Assembly (NCBI GenBank): GCA_003216835.1
Contig: QCIF01000010.1
Span: 1 to 42,321 of the forward strand
Length of the DNA: 42,321 bases
Direction of reading: 5' to 3'
From: Prochlorococcus sp. AG-402-K10
GTDB taxonomy: Bacteria; Cyanobacteriota; Cyanobacteriia; PCC-6307; Cyanobiaceae
Shown here: positions 29,420 through 38,951 of the stretch, one piece after another
Layout of the letters: every line of letters begins with the position of its first letter
How positions within the stretch are numbered: the first letter of the stretch is position 1
Position numbers and translations under genes: made by a program
The notes under the pieces: model-generated
Told to the model about the DNA's origin: nothing
Seen by the model: only the letters and a program-made list of their open reading frames with translations
Database searches by the model: none

Positions 29420-29617
29420 ATGTCTAAACTTAAAACTCGTAAATCTGCTGCAAAAAGATTTAAAGCAACTGCTACGGGTAAATTTTTGAGAAGAAGAGCT
29501 TTCCATAATCATTTGCTTGATCATAAAAGCTCAAAATTAAAAAGGCATCTATCAACTAAAGCTGTTGTTGATGAAAGAGATGCTGATAATGTAAAATTAA
29601 TGATTCCATACGCATAA
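29420..29617 (+). CDS. rpmI: 50S ribosomal protein L35
   Basis: L35 is a small basic protein of the large ribosomal subunit. The 65-residue sequence is typical: [20 protein letters not shown], then [15 protein letters not shown] and the C-terminal RHLS motif. rplT follows after 29 bases, the near-universal rpmI-rplT pair. infC, which often precedes these genes in other bacteria, is not here. Confidence 0.98.
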   Translation: MSKLKTRKSAAKRFKATATGKFLRRRAFHNHLLDHKSSKLKRHLSTKAVVDERDADNVKLMIPYA

Positions 29618-29646
29618 ATCTTAAAAACTATTTCTAATATATATCT

Positions 29647-29994
29647 ATGGCACGCGTAAAAAGAGGCAACATAGCCAGAAAAAGAAGAAACAAAATCTTA
29701 AGTCTTGCAAAAGGTTTTAGAGGAGGCAACAAAAATCTTTTCAGAACAGCAAACCAAAGAGTCATGAAAGCTCTTTGTAATGCTTACAGAGATAGGAGAA
29801 GAAGAAAAAGAGATTTTAGAAGACTTTGGATTTCTAGAATAAATGCTTCTGCCAGAATTAATGGAACAAACTACAGCAAATTAATTCATGGCATGAAATC
29901 ATCAGACATAATTATAAATAGAAAAATGCTTGCACAATTAGCTTTAAGTGATCCACAATGTTTCGAAAAAATAGTATCTGCCGTTAGCAAATAG
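29647..29994 (+). CDS. rplT: 50S ribosomal protein L20
   Basis: L20 binds 23S rRNA early in large-subunit assembly. The 115-residue protein has the characteristic basic N-terminal extension ([18 protein letters not shown]), [13 protein letters not shown] and the globular part with [20 protein letters not shown]. The usual length and order after rpmI make the call secure. A TPR-protein gene follows after 38 bases. Confidence 0.98.
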   Translation: MARVKRGNIARKRRNKILSLAKGFRGGNKNLFRTANQRVMKALCNAYRDRRRRKRDFRRLWISRINASARINGTNYSKLIHGMKSSDIIINRKMLAQLALSDPQCFEKIVSAVSK

Positions 29995-30032
29995 AAAATA
30001 GCAATATAATTTAAACAATAATTTAAAAATTA

Positions 30033-30590
30033 ATGGAGATATCTTCCTTTCAATCCTATTTGATAATTCTATTTATAGTATTAATAATAATTTCTATTTT
30101 TGTCTTTAGACAATTTCTGAGAATAAGAAAAGAAGAATTAAATTTAGTAAAATTTGAACAGAAAGGTTTAGATTCTCTAACGCAGGCTTCGGAATTATAT
30201 GAATTTGGATCTATTCAAATTAAAAAAAGATTATACGATGAAGCAACTAAAACTTTTTTAAAAGCGGTGGAATTTTATGACAATGAACCGCCAGAAGCCA
30301 AAGCTATCATCGAGAATGCTTTAGGTTTCTCTTATGCAGCTCAAAATGAATTTAAAAAAGCTATAAAGCACTATAACTTTGCTATAAAATCTCTACCAGA
30401 ATATCCAGTAGCTTTAAATAATCTTGCATCAGCACAGCAACGGTTACTCGAATACGACTTAGCATATGAAACGTATAAAAAAGTTTTACTAATAGACCCT
30501 TCCAACAAAACAGCACTTAAAAAAACTAAGGAATTAGAAAAAAGAAATGATTATACACCTTATAAAGGTTTAAAAGATAAGGGATTCTAA
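30033..30590 (+). CDS. membrane-anchored TPR protein
   Basis: The 185-residue protein has one N-terminal membrane span (about 8-25, [16 protein letters not shown]) and at least three tetratricopeptide-like repeats (about 55-170). Examples are [38 protein letters not shown] and [18 protein letters not shown]. Such repeats hold protein partners. A scaffold or assembly role at the membrane is plausible, but the partner is unknown. It is placed between rplT and thiG, with only 2 bases to thiG, so it shares a transcript with thiamine synthesis. Confidence 0.85.
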   Translation: MEISSFQSYLIILFIVLIIISIFVFRQFLRIRKEELNLVKFEQKGLDSLTQASELYEFGSIQIKKRLYDEATKTFLKAVEFYDNEPPEAKAIIENALGFSYAAQNEFKKAIKHYNFAIKSLPEYPVALNNLASAQQRLLEYDLAYETYKKVLLIDPSNKTALKKTKELEKRNDYTPYKGLKDKGF

Positions 30591-30592
30591 GA

Positions 30593-31387
30593 ATGAGAGA
30601 TTATTCAAGATTACAAATTGGAGGGAAAAATTTCTCAAATAGATTAATGGTAGGTACTGGTAAATACAAATCTACAGAAGATATGGTCAAAAGTTTATCA
30701 AATTCAGAATCCGAAATTATAACTGTTGCAGTAAGAAGAGTTACAAATAATCAAACTGGAGAAAATTTATTAGAAAAAATTGACTGGAAAAAATTCTGGA
30801 TGCTTCCTAATACAGCAGGCTGTGCCAATTCAGATGAAGCAATAAGAATAGCTTTTTTAGGAAGAGAGCTCGCAAAATTATCAGGGCAAGAGGAAAATAA
30901 TTTTGTCAAATTAGAAGTAATACCCGATAAAAAATATTTGTTACCAGATCCAATAGAGACTCTTAAAGCAGCAGAAACTTTAATAAAAAAAGGTTTTGTC
31001 GTACTCCCATATATCAATGCTGACCCTATCCTTGCAAAAAAACTCGAAGAGATAGGTTGTGCAACTGTAATGCCATTAGGCTCCCCAATTGGTTCGGGAC
31101 AAGGTCTTTTAAATTTATCAAATATATCCATAATTATTGAGAATGCCAAAGTGCCAGTGATTATTGATGCCGGCATTGGAGTTCCTAGTGAAGCTTCTCA
31201 AGCTATGGAACTCGGCGCTGATGGAGTCCTAATCAATAGTGCCATTGCGCTAGCTGAGGATCCACCTCTAATGGCAAAAGCAATAAATTATGGAGTCAAA
31301 GCAGGGAGGCATGCTTTTCTAGCTGGGAGGATTGAAAAACAAAATATAGCAATAGCAAGTTCCCCGGAAAAGAATATTTCAATTTAG
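30593..31387 (+). CDS. thiG: thiazole synthase
   Basis: ThiG forms the thiazole ring of thiamine from 1-deoxy-xylulose 5-phosphate, dehydroglycine and the ThiS thiocarboxylate. The 264-residue protein starts with [19 protein letters not shown] and keeps the Schiff-base lysine K106 and E108 in FVKLEVIPD. It also has LPNTAGC at 71-77, [11 protein letters not shown] at 161-171 and D192 in [13 protein letters not shown], and the typical phosphate-binding end [11 protein letters not shown]. It ends the rpmI-rplT-TPR-thiG run, followed by a possible terminator hairpin. Confidence 0.97.
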   Translation: MRDYSRLQIGGKNFSNRLMVGTGKYKSTEDMVKSLSNSESEIITVAVRRVTNNQTGENLLEKIDWKKFWMLPNTAGCANSDEAIRIAFLGRELAKLSGQEENNFVKLEVIPDKKYLLPDPIETLKAAETLIKKGFVVLPYINADPILAKKLEEIGCATVMPLGSPIGSGQGLLNLSNISIIIENAKVPVIIDAGIGVPSEASQAMELGADGVLINSAIALAEDPPLMAKAINYGVKAGRHAFLAGRIEKQNIAIASSPEKNISI

Positions 31388-31445
31388 TTAGCTATTACCT
31401 CTTGGATGTATAGAACCTAATAAAAAAATTAATATTTTATTAAAG

Positions 31446-31473
31446 AAATCTTTTTCATTAAGAAAAAAGATTT
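31446..31473 (+). terminator. possible terminator after thiG
   Basis: AAATCTTTTT (31446-31455) and AAAAAGATTT (31464-31473) form a perfect 10-pair stem with an 8-base loop, 59 bases after the thiG stop, followed by T-rich runs. The stem has only one G-C pair, so termination strength is uncertain. It lies within a 176-base gap before sqdB that holds no gene. Confidence 0.38.
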
Positions 31474-31563
31474 GAAACTTTTTACAATATTTTTTCGCAA
31501 TTTGGAAGCATGCTGTAGTAATTTAATAAATAGATTATTCCCCTATTACTTCTGGAGTTTTGA

Positions 31564-32757
31564 GTGAAAGTTATTGTTCTTGGCGGAGATGGTTTTTGCG
31601 GTTGGCCTTGTGCGGTGAATTTAGCAGAGCAAAATCATGATGTAATTATTGTCGACAACTTAAGTCGTAGAAAAATAGATATTGATCTAGAAGTAGAATC
31701 TTTAACCCCAATTTCTTCAATATCAGAAAGACTTTCTGCATGGGAAGAGATTGGAGGAAAACCTATGAGATTTCTTAATATGGATATCTCTAAACAATAT
31801 CAGAAATTACTAAATTTGCTGATTAAGGAAAAACCAGATTCAATTATACATTTTGCTGAACAAAGAGCAGCTCCCTACTCGATGAAATCAAGTTTCACGA
31901 AAAGATATACAGTAGATAATAATGTTAATGGTACTCATAATCTGCTTGCTGCAATAGTAGAAAGTAATTTAGATATTCATGTCATACATTTAGGAACAAT
32001 GGGTGTATATGGATATGGATCACATAGAGGTGCAACAATTCCAGAAGGTTATTTAAAAGTTGAAGTGCCTCAACCAGATGGAAGCCGCTTTGAAGAAGAA
32101 ATATTGCACCCTGCAAGTCCCGGCAGTGTCTACCATATGACTAAAACTTTAGATCAATTATTATTTCTTTACTACAACAAAAATGATCTTGTAAGAATCA
32201 CTGATTTGCATCAAGGTATTGTTTGGGGGACCAATACAGAAGCAACTTCGAAAGATCCTAGATTGACAAACAGATTTGACTATGACGGAGATTATGGAAC
32301 TGTTCTAAACAGATTTCTAATGCAGGCTGCCATTGGATATCCATTAAGCGTACATGGAACAGGAGGGCAAACAAGAGCATTTATACATATAAAAGATTCG
32401 GTAAAATGTGTACAACTTGCTCTTGAGAATCCTCCAAAATCTGGAGAAAGAGTAAAAATCTTTAATCAAATGACTGAAAGTCATCAAGTTGGAGAACTAG
32501 CAAAAAAAGTTGCCTCTCTAACAGGCGCTGAAATTAATTATTTACCAAATCCAAGGAACGAAGCAGTCGAAAATGATTTGATAGTTGATAATAAATGCTT
32601 TATAGAATTAGGTTTAAACCCAACAACTCTTGATAATGGCTTATTAGCAGAAGTTGTAGAAGTTGCTAAAAAATACTCTAAGAGATGTGATTTAAATCGC
32701 ATACCTTGTGTTTCATCCTGGACCAAAAAACAAGCTGAAGCAATAAAGACTAATTAA
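31564..32757 (+). CDS. sqdB: UDP-sulfoquinovose synthase
   Basis: SqdB (SQD1) makes UDP-sulfoquinovose from UDP-glucose and sulfite, the first step of sulfolipid synthesis. The 397-residue protein is a short-chain dehydrogenase-type enzyme. The NAD loop GGDGFCG is at 7-13, the active-site T145 lies in HLGTMGVYG, and the Y190-x-x-x-K194 pair lies in SVYHMTK. The EEEILHPASPGS region and the DLHQGIVWGT motif are family signatures. The start is GTG. sqdX follows after 26 bases. Sulfolipid lets Prochlorococcus replace phospholipids and so need little phosphate, a known trait of the genus. Confidence 0.98.
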   Translation: MKVIVLGGDGFCGWPCAVNLAEQNHDVIIVDNLSRRKIDIDLEVESLTPISSISERLSAWEEIGGKPMRFLNMDISKQYQKLLNLLIKEKPDSIIHFAEQRAAPYSMKSSFTKRYTVDNNVNGTHNLLAAIVESNLDIHVIHLGTMGVYGYGSHRGATIPEGYLKVEVPQPDGSRFEEEILHPASPGSVYHMTKTLDQLLFLYYNKNDLVRITDLHQGIVWGTNTEATSKDPRLTNRFDYDGDYGTVLNRFLMQAAIGYPLSVHGTGGQTRAFIHIKDSVKCVQLALENPPKSGERVKIFNQMTESHQVGELAKKVASLTGAEINYLPNPRNEAVENDLIVDNKCFIELGLNPTTLDNGLLAEVVEVAKKYSKRCDLNRIPCVSSWTKKQAEAIKTN

Positions 32758-32783
32758 AATTTCTGAATACTTACCTGAAGAAA

Positions 32784-33923
32784 GTGAAAATTGCATTGTT
32801 TACTGAAACTTTTTTACCTAAAGTTGACGGCATAGTAACAAGACTGACTAAAACTATTGAATTTTTAATAAAAAATGGTGATGAAGTTATAGTTTTTTGT
32901 CCTGAGGGATGTCCAGAGTCATACATGGGAGCAACTGTAGTTGGAGTGGCTGCAATGCCATTACCCTTATACCCAGAATTGAAACTTGGTCTACCAGGTC
33001 CTGCAGTTTCAGATAAGTTAGAATCATTCAAACCAGATTTAATACATGTTGTTAATCCAGCTGTACTTGGTTTAGGTGGTATATGGTTGGCGAAAACAAA
33101 TAATATTCCTTTAATTGCAAGCTACCATACTCATCTTCCTAAATATCTTGAACACTACGGTATGGGTATGTTGGAGCCACTTTTATGGGAATTACTAAAA
33201 GCAGCTCACAATCAAGCCTTATTAAATTTATGTACTTCCACAGCTATGGTAAATGAGTTAAAAGATAAAGGTATTCAAAGGACTGCTTTATGGCAAAGAG
33301 GAGTAGATACTTTCAATTTCCGACCAGATTTAAGAAGTGAGAAAATGAGAGAAAAATTATTTGGTAAATATAAGGATGCTAATTATCTATTGATTTATGT
33401 AGGAAGGTTATCAGCAGAAAAGCAAATTGAGAGAATAAAACCAGTTTTAGAAAGTATTCCTAATGCATGTCTAGCACTTGTAGGTGACGGACCATATAGA
33501 AACCAGCTTGAAAAAATCTTCGAAAATACCAAGACTAATTTCATAGGATATTTGTCTGGCGATGAACTTGCCAGCGCTTATGCCTCTGGAGACATATTTT
33601 TATTTCCTTCAAGTACTGAAACACTTGGATTAGTTCTATTAGAAGCAATGGCGGCGGGATGTCCCGTGATCGGAGCAAATAAAGGAGGCATACCCGATAT
33701 TATTAGCGATGGTGTTAATGGTTGTTTATATGATCCTGATGAAATAGATAAAGGGGAACAAAGCTTAATTGAAGCGACAAAAAAAATTCTAGAAAACAAA
33801 GATAAAAGAGAAGTTATGAGAAAAGAAGCAAGAAATGAAGCTGAAAAATGGGATTGGAATCAAGCAACTTTGCAATTACAAAATTATTATTCAAAAACAC
33901 TAAAAGGTATAGAATCAAACTAA
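32784..33923 (+). CDS. sqdX: sulfoquinovosyl diacylglycerol synthase
   Basis: SqdX transfers sulfoquinovose from UDP-sulfoquinovose to diacylglycerol, giving the thylakoid lipid SQDG. The 379-residue GT-B enzyme (GT4 family) begins KIALFTETFLPKVDGIVTRL, has SYHTHLPKYLEHYG in the first Rossmann half and RGVDTFNFRP at the hinge. The E-x7-E sugar-nucleotide motif is E279 to E287 in TETLGLVLLEAMAAG, followed by GGIPDIISDGVNG. It is paired with sqdB, so both dedicated pathway steps are encoded together. It converges on a small unknown gene with 6 bases between stops. Confidence 0.97.
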   Translation: MKIALFTETFLPKVDGIVTRLTKTIEFLIKNGDEVIVFCPEGCPESYMGATVVGVAAMPLPLYPELKLGLPGPAVSDKLESFKPDLIHVVNPAVLGLGGIWLAKTNNIPLIASYHTHLPKYLEHYGMGMLEPLLWELLKAAHNQALLNLCTSTAMVNELKDKGIQRTALWQRGVDTFNFRPDLRSEKMREKLFGKYKDANYLLIYVGRLSAEKQIERIKPVLESIPNACLALVGDGPYRNQLEKIFENTKTNFIGYLSGDELASAYASGDIFLFPSSTETLGLVLLEAMAAGCPVIGANKGGIPDIISDGVNGCLYDPDEIDKGEQSLIEATKKILENKDKREVMRKEARNEAEKWDWNQATLQLQNYYSKTLKGIESN

Positions 33924-33929
33924 ATTGAT

Positions 33930-34181
33930 TCAAGCAACATGTGGTGGTGTAGGGGTATTGTAAGAACTTATAGGCAAGATTAAAGTAGCAATTCTTTGAT
34001 TCTTTTCAGGTCTCTGTTTTTTTGAAAATCTTTTGCCAAATGGTACTCTTATAACATTTGTTCCTTCTTGATAGAATACTTTTGAATTATTCTCTTTGGA
34101 ATTAGTTACAAAATTTGGTAAGTCCAAATTGTTATTAATTGGTAAGTGTTTAACATTACCAGATTTAGATTCTTTGCTCAT
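33930..34181 (-). CDS. small basic protein, function unknown
   Basis: I do not recognise this 83-residue protein. It is hydrophilic, with a polar N-terminal half (KESKSGNVKHLPINNN) and a central strand-like segment (SKVFYQEGTNVIRVPFGKRF). A basic patch KKQRPEKNQR follows, then a hydrophobic strand ATLILPIS and a proline-rich end NTPTPPHVA. There is no signal peptide or membrane span. Codon use matches neighbours, the gap fits it snugly (6 bases from the sqdX stop) and 128 bases upstream are free for a promoter, so I think it is a real gene. It may be restricted to picocyanobacteria. Confidence 0.6.
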   Translation of the reverse strand: MSKESKSGNVKHLPINNNLDLPNFVTNSKENNSKVFYQEGTNVIRVPFGKRFSKKQRPEKNQRIATLILPISSYNTPTPPHVA

Positions 34182-34298
34182 AGCTTCAAATACCCCAAAA
34201 AATTTGATGCTTGAATATGCTAATAAAAAAATTTAAAAAATTTCTTTAAAAAATATTAAATTTTGATTCAAATTGATATTAACTCAGAAAATATAAAG

Positions 34299-34317
34299 GT
34301 GCTAGTCTTTTAAGCAC
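34299..34317 (-). terminator. possible terminator of the gcv operon
   Basis: On the minus strand GTGCT-TAAAAGACT-AGCAC forms a 5-pair stem rich in G-C for this genome, overlapping the gcvP stop codon, and is followed by CTTTATATTTT. The short stem makes it a modest candidate. Confidence 0.38.
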
Positions 34318-37216
34318 ATTTCTTCTCTTCCATTAGATCATTTTCATTTACATTACAAGAACAAATTAAATTCCTATCACCATAGGCATTATTAATTCGA
34401 GAAACTGAAGACCAAAACTTTATACTAGATTTGGTTACGTAAGGGAAAGACGCTTTTTCTTTTGAATATGGGTAATTCCAATTATCAGAAATCAATTCAT
34501 TAATTGTATGAGGAGCATTGCTGATTACATTATTATTTCTTAGATCAAGATTATTTTCTATTTCATTAATTTCTTCCCCTATTAGTAGCATAGCTTCGCA
34601 AAACCTATCTAATTCTTTTAAGTTCTCACTTTCAGTGGGCTCTATCATTACGGTTTCTGGAACAGGCCAACTTATTGTTGGGGCATGAAAGCTATAGTCT
34701 ATTAATCGTTTCGCTAAATCATTAACACTCAAACCAGTTTTGGATTTTAAATCCCGGAAATCAAGAATACATTCATGCGCAACAAAATTATTTTTTCCTT
34801 TGTAGAGGATCTTAAATTTATGCTTTAAGGAATAAGCAATATAATTAGCAGACAAAATTGCATGTGCAGTTGCTTTCCTTAAACCACTTAAACCAACCAT
34901 TTTGATATACATCCAACTGATTGGAAGAATACTTGCACTTCCAAACTGAGCAGAAGAAACAGAATATTCTTGATGAGAATCATCATTTGCTTTTAATGAA
35001 TGAGTAGGGAGGAATGGACTTAAAGTCTCTGATGCAGCAACTGGTCCTACTCCGGGACCTCCTCCACCATGTGGGATACAAAATGTCTTGTGCAAATTCA
35101 AATGACAAACATCTACACCATAATGACCCGCTTTACATAATCCAACCTGAGCATTAAGATTAGCTCCATCTAAATAAACGAATCCACCAACGGAATGAAT
35201 TAAATCAGATATTTTTTTGATTTGTAATTCAAAAACTCCATGAGTAGAAGGATAAGTCAACATAAGAGCGCCAACTTGTTTATTAAATTTCTGAACCTTT
35301 ATTAATAAATCTTGAAAATCAATATTACCTTCAGCATCACATTCAATAGTTACTACATTAAAGCCAGCCATAACTGCGCTAGCTGGATTTGTTCCATGCG
35401 CACTTTTAGGAATTAAACATTTATTTCTAGAAAAATCACCTTTTGACGCGAAATAAGATTTTATTGCTAATAAACCTGCAAACTCGCCTTGAGAACCAGC
35501 GTTAGGCTGAAAAGAAACTGATTTCAAACCTACAATTTCGCTTATCCATTTCTCAAGATCAGATATTATTTTTGAATAGCCTTTAGTTTGATTTTCTGGA
35601 GAAAAAGGATGAATTGAGGACAAGTTTGGCCAAGAAACTGGACTTAATTCTGCTGCAGAATTTAATTTCATAGTACAGCTTCCTAATGGCATCATTCCAT
35701 CCACTAAAGAAAAATCTTTTTCAGCAAGTCGAAATATATATCTCATTAACTCAGTTTCACTTTGATAGTTTCTAAATATATCTTGCTTCATCCAAACATC
35801 ATTTCTCAAAGGTATGCTCTCTATAACAAAACACTTATCAAATGAAATTTGCTTGATATCTTCTGTTTTACCAATAGCATTTGCTATGAAAGCTACGATG
35901 TTATTGATTTCTTCTTCATCACTAAGCTCATCAAGAGAGATCCCAAAACCAGTTGAATCTTCAAGTGTTGATCCTACAGGCAAGATTCTTAGGTTATAAC
36001 CATTTTTTATAGCTTCATTATGAATCTTTTCAGATTCTTCAGAATAAACATCAAAACTATCAAACCTACTCGCATCAGGAATTTCAAACCCTAATTGAGA
36101 CAAGCATGATTCTAGGTTGATCCTTAACTTTACTATTCTCTTCGCAATTTTTGTTAACCCTGATGAACCATGATAAATAGCATAAAAAGAAGAAATTATT
36201 GCTAGCAAAGATTGAGATGTACAAATATTACTAGTAGCCTTCTCTCTTCTTATATGTTGTTCTCTGGTTTGCAAGGCCAATCTAAGAGATTTTTCTCCAT
36301 TTTTAGATAGTGTTTGTCCAACAATTCTTCCAGGCATGAGTCTTTTATATTTTTCACTGCACGCAAAAAATGCTGCATGAGGGCCTCCAAAACCCATGGG
36401 GACTCCAAATCTTTGCATACTCCCGACTGCAACATCTACACCGAATTGAGCAATTGGTTTTATTAAAACTTGTGCAAGGGGATCAATTATTGCTGTTACA
36501 ATAATTTCTGATCTATGTGCTTGGGATATTAAAAATTCTGGATCAAATAATTCGCCATTTTTGCCAGGCAATTGTATCAAAATTCCAAATACATCATTAT
36601 AATTCTGCAAATCTTTTTGATTAAAACGCTTTAAGGTAATTCCCAAAGGTTTTGCCCTAGTTAAAAGAACATTAAAACTATGATCAAAGACATTTGCCTC
36701 TACTAAGAAAACATTTGCAGATTTATTTTTTCTTGCAGCAAAACTCATTGCCATAGCTTCTGAGGCAGCTGTTCCCTCATCTAAAAGAGATGCATTAGAA
36801 ACAGAGAGCCCGGTTAGTTCACAAATTATGGTTTGAAAATTAAATAAGGCTTCTAATCTTCCTTGTGATATTTCTGCTTGATAAGGTGTATAAGATGTAT
36901 ACCATCTTGGATTTTCCAAAACATGCCTTTGTATAACTTTAGGCATGTAATTTTCGTAATAACCAAGTCCAATTAAGGATCTCATCTTAATATTTTTATT
37001 AGAAATTTTTTCCAATTCATTTAAAGCTTCAGCTTCAGAGCAACCTTGTGGTAATACTTGAGAAGATTTATCTTTTAATTGAATTTCTTCAGGAATAACT
37101 TTATCTATAAATTCATCAATATTGTTAAAGCCAAGTTTTCTTAGCATTTTTTGCTCATCAATATCTCGCAAACCAAGATGTCTATCTATAAAAGAATCTA
37201 AAACTTTAGATTTCAT
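34310..37216 (-). CDS. gcvP: glycine dehydrogenase (decarboxylating), P protein
   Basis: GcvP is the PLP enzyme that decarboxylates glycine and passes the aminomethyl group to lipoyl-GcvH. In cyanobacteria the system handles photorespiratory glycine and one-carbon supply. At 968 residues it is the single-chain form with both halves fused. It begins with FIDRHLGLRDID and YYENYMPKVIQRH, and the second half has GMMPLGSCTMKLN and the PLP lysine K710 in LNLHKTFCIPHGGGGPG. gcvH lies 45 bases upstream on the same strand. gcvT and the dihydrolipoamide dehydrogenase are not in the window. Confidence 0.98.
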   Translation of the reverse strand: MKSKVLDSFIDRHLGLRDIDEQKMLRKLGFNNIDEFIDKVIPEEIQLKDKSSQVLPQGCSEAEALNELEKISNKNIKMRSLIGLGYYENYMPKVIQRHVLENPRWYTSYTPYQAEISQGRLEALFNFQTIICELTGLSVSNASLLDEGTAASEAMAMSFAARKNKSANVFLVEANVFDHSFNVLLTRAKPLGITLKRFNQKDLQNYNDVFGILIQLPGKNGELFDPEFLISQAHRSEIIVTAIIDPLAQVLIKPIAQFGVDVAVGSMQRFGVPMGFGGPHAAFFACSEKYKRLMPGRIVGQTLSKNGEKSLRLALQTREQHIRREKATSNICTSQSLLAIISSFYAIYHGSSGLTKIAKRIVKLRINLESCLSQLGFEIPDASRFDSFDVYSEESEKIHNEAIKNGYNLRILPVGSTLEDSTGFGISLDELSDEEEINNIVAFIANAIGKTEDIKQISFDKCFVIESIPLRNDVWMKQDIFRNYQSETELMRYIFRLAEKDFSLVDGMMPLGSCTMKLNSAAELSPVSWPNLSSIHPFSPENQTKGYSKIISDLEKWISEIVGLKSVSFQPNAGSQGEFAGLLAIKSYFASKGDFSRNKCLIPKSAHGTNPASAVMAGFNVVTIECDAEGNIDFQDLLIKVQKFNKQVGALMLTYPSTHGVFELQIKKISDLIHSVGGFVYLDGANLNAQVGLCKAGHYGVDVCHLNLHKTFCIPHGGGGPGVGPVAASETLSPFLPTHSLKANDDSHQEYSVSSAQFGSASILPISWMYIKMVGLSGLRKATAHAILSANYIAYSLKHKFKILYKGKNNFVAHECILDFRDLKSKTGLSVNDLAKRLIDYSFHAPTISWPVPETVMIEPTESENLKELDRFCEAMLLIGEEINEIENNLDLRNNNVISNAPHTINELISDNWNYPYSKEKASFPYVTKSSIKFWSSVSRINNAYGDRNLICSCNVNENDLMEEKKCA

Positions 37217-37261
37217 ATGAAAATAATTTTCTTTAAAATAGCTCTTTTTGAAAAATTTGCT

Positions 37262-37651
37262 TTATTTTGGAACAACCTTTGATTTATATTGTTCGGAAGT
37301 CATCAAATCATCCAGGGAAACTGTTGATAGTGGTTCTAAAATCACTAACCAACCCTCGCCAATTGGATCATTCTGCAATACTTCGGGGTTATCAACAACA
37401 GTCTCATTGATAGATATAATTTTCCCTGGGAAAGGGAGGTAAACTTCTTCTACAGCTTTGACAGATTCTATTGTTCCAAAAGTCTCACCTTTTTTCAAAG
37501 TAGCTCCTGAATCAGCTAATTCAACAAAAACAATATCTCCTAATTGATCTATAGCAAATTCACTAACACCAATCTTTAATAATCCTTTTTCCTCAACAAC
37601 ATATTCATGCGTATCTGCATAGTGAAGGTTATCTGGGAACTTGTAGGACAT
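37262..37651 (-). CDS. gcvH: glycine cleavage system H protein
   Basis: GcvH is the lipoyl shuttle protein of the glycine cleavage system. The 129-residue protein starts YKFPDNLHYADTHEYV and has GVSEFAIDQLGDIVFVELP-like residues up to 46. The lipoyl-accepting lysine is K65 in IESVKAVEEVY, followed by PFPGKIISIN. It lies between gcvP and the PLP lyase-like gene, only 2 bases after the latter. Confidence 0.97.
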   Translation of the reverse strand: MSYKFPDNLHYADTHEYVVEEKGLLKIGVSEFAIDQLGDIVFVELADSGATLKKGETFGTIESVKAVEEVYLPFPGKIISINETVVDNPEVLQNDPIGEGWLVILEPLSTVSLDDLMTSEQYKSKVVPK

Positions 37652-37653
37652 GA

Positions 37654-38949
37654 TTAAATTTCAGAAGAAATTAGAGACTCTTTTGTAATAAAATTCTCCT
37701 CTAATAATTCATATAATAATTGAATTAATGCAATTTTGATGTGAGCCATATGAACACCACCTTGAACAAAAATATTATATGGCTCTCTTAAAGGAGCATC
37801 AGCAGAAAATTCGCTTGTACTACCTTCGATAAATGTCCCTCCAGACATCAATAATTGTGAATCATATCCATTCATTGGTGATGGAAAAATGTTTAAAAAA
37901 GAATCTACAGGAGAGGAATTTTGAAAAGACTGACATACTTTTTGAACAAGATATGGATCATTTAATCTAACTGACTGTATTATGTCTGATCTATACGTTC
38001 CTGGTTCTGGCAAAACCTTAAAACCCAACTTTTGAAACACTGCAGCAACCATATCTGCACCCTTTAATGATTCTTGAACAATTTGTGGCGCTAAAAATAA
38101 ACCCTGCAAAATTAATCTTCCTAATCCGAAATTAATTCCTGCAGAGGAACCAATCCCTGGTGAAGTTAGGCGAGAGCATGCCATTTCAACTAAATTTGAC
38201 TCTCCTGCAACGTAACCACCTGTAGGTACTATTGTCCCGCCTAGATTTTTAATTAATGAACCAGCAATGATATTTGCCCCTTTAGTGATTGGTTCACTAT
38301 CTTCAACAAGCTCTCCATAACAGTTATCAACAAAACATATACAGTTAGGATTTAAAGAATGAATAAGACTACAGATATTCTCTATCTGATGATTAGTGAG
38401 AGATTTTCTCCAACTATAACCACAACTTTTTTGTATAAAGACTAATTTACATGAATTATTTTTAAAAAAATCGACAAGTTTTTCCTCAAAAGAATCAATT
38501 ATTTCGCAAATATTTATTTGTCTATATTTAATTCCAAAATCTATTAATGAGCCTTTCCCTTTCCCCCTTATTCCTATAACTTCTTCTAAGGTGTCATAAG
38601 GTTGACCTGTAATAGATAACATTAAATCCCCAGGTCTTAAAATACCGAATAAAACAGAACTTATTGCATGCGTACCACTAACAAATTGCAATCTTACAGC
38701 TGCTTTTTGAGCACGAAATACTCTTGCAAATACCTCATCAATTTTTTCTCTAGAGATATCATCATAGCCAATCCCAGAAGATTGATTGAAGTGACTAGTA
38801 GAAACTTTTTCTTCCTTAAAAATCTTTAAAATATTATCTAATCTATGAAACACCTGATTCGACCTCTCTTGAAAAACATTACTTAGATTCTCCTCAACAG
38901 AAAAAACCGTATCTTCAGCCAATCTGAAATTATGATTTTTTTGTTTCAT
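37654..38949 (-). CDS. PLP-dependent enzyme, methionine gamma-lyase-like (aluminium resistance family)
   Basis: This 431-residue protein belongs to the family often named 'aluminium resistance protein' or 'methionine gamma-lyase family', related to Cys/Met-metabolism PLP enzymes. Seen motifs are RLQFVSGTHAISS, ITGQPYDTLEEVIG, RGKGKGSLIDFG, FVDNCYGELVE and the probable PLP lysine K234 in GSLIKNLGGTIVPTGGY. The real substrate is unsettled; carbon-sulfur lyase activity is inferred only from relationship. It is translated almost end-to-end with the upstream HTH-like gene and gcvH (2-base gaps on both sides), so a link with glycine, serine or sulfur amino-acid turnover is plausible. Confidence 0.88.
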   Translation of the reverse strand: MKQKNHNFRLAEDTVFSVEENLSNVFQERSNQVFHRLDNILKIFKEEKVSTSHFNQSSGIGYDDISREKIDEVFARVFRAQKAAVRLQFVSGTHAISSVLFGILRPGDLMLSITGQPYDTLEEVIGIRGKGKGSLIDFGIKYRQINICEIIDSFEEKLVDFFKNNSCKLVFIQKSCGYSWRKSLTNHQIENICSLIHSLNPNCICFVDNCYGELVEDSEPITKGANIIAGSLIKNLGGTIVPTGGYVAGESNLVEMACSRLTSPGIGSSAGINFGLGRLILQGLFLAPQIVQESLKGADMVAAVFQKLGFKVLPEPGTYRSDIIQSVRLNDPYLVQKVCQSFQNSSPVDSFLNIFPSPMNGYDSQLLMSGGTFIEGSTSEFSADAPLREPYNIFVQGGVHMAHIKIALIQLLYELLEENFITKESLISSEI

Positions 38950-38951
38950 TA

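Noticed and set aside
30751..31176. 141-codon open frame antisense to thiG
   Set aside because: It mirrors the conserved thiG frame, has no ribosome site and shows no known motif; long antisense frames occur over conserved genes.
31388..31563. Possible small gene or riboswitch between thiG and sqdB
   Set aside because: No start-stop frame of useful length and no thiamine-box motifs; only the T-rich hairpin at 31446-31473 stands out.
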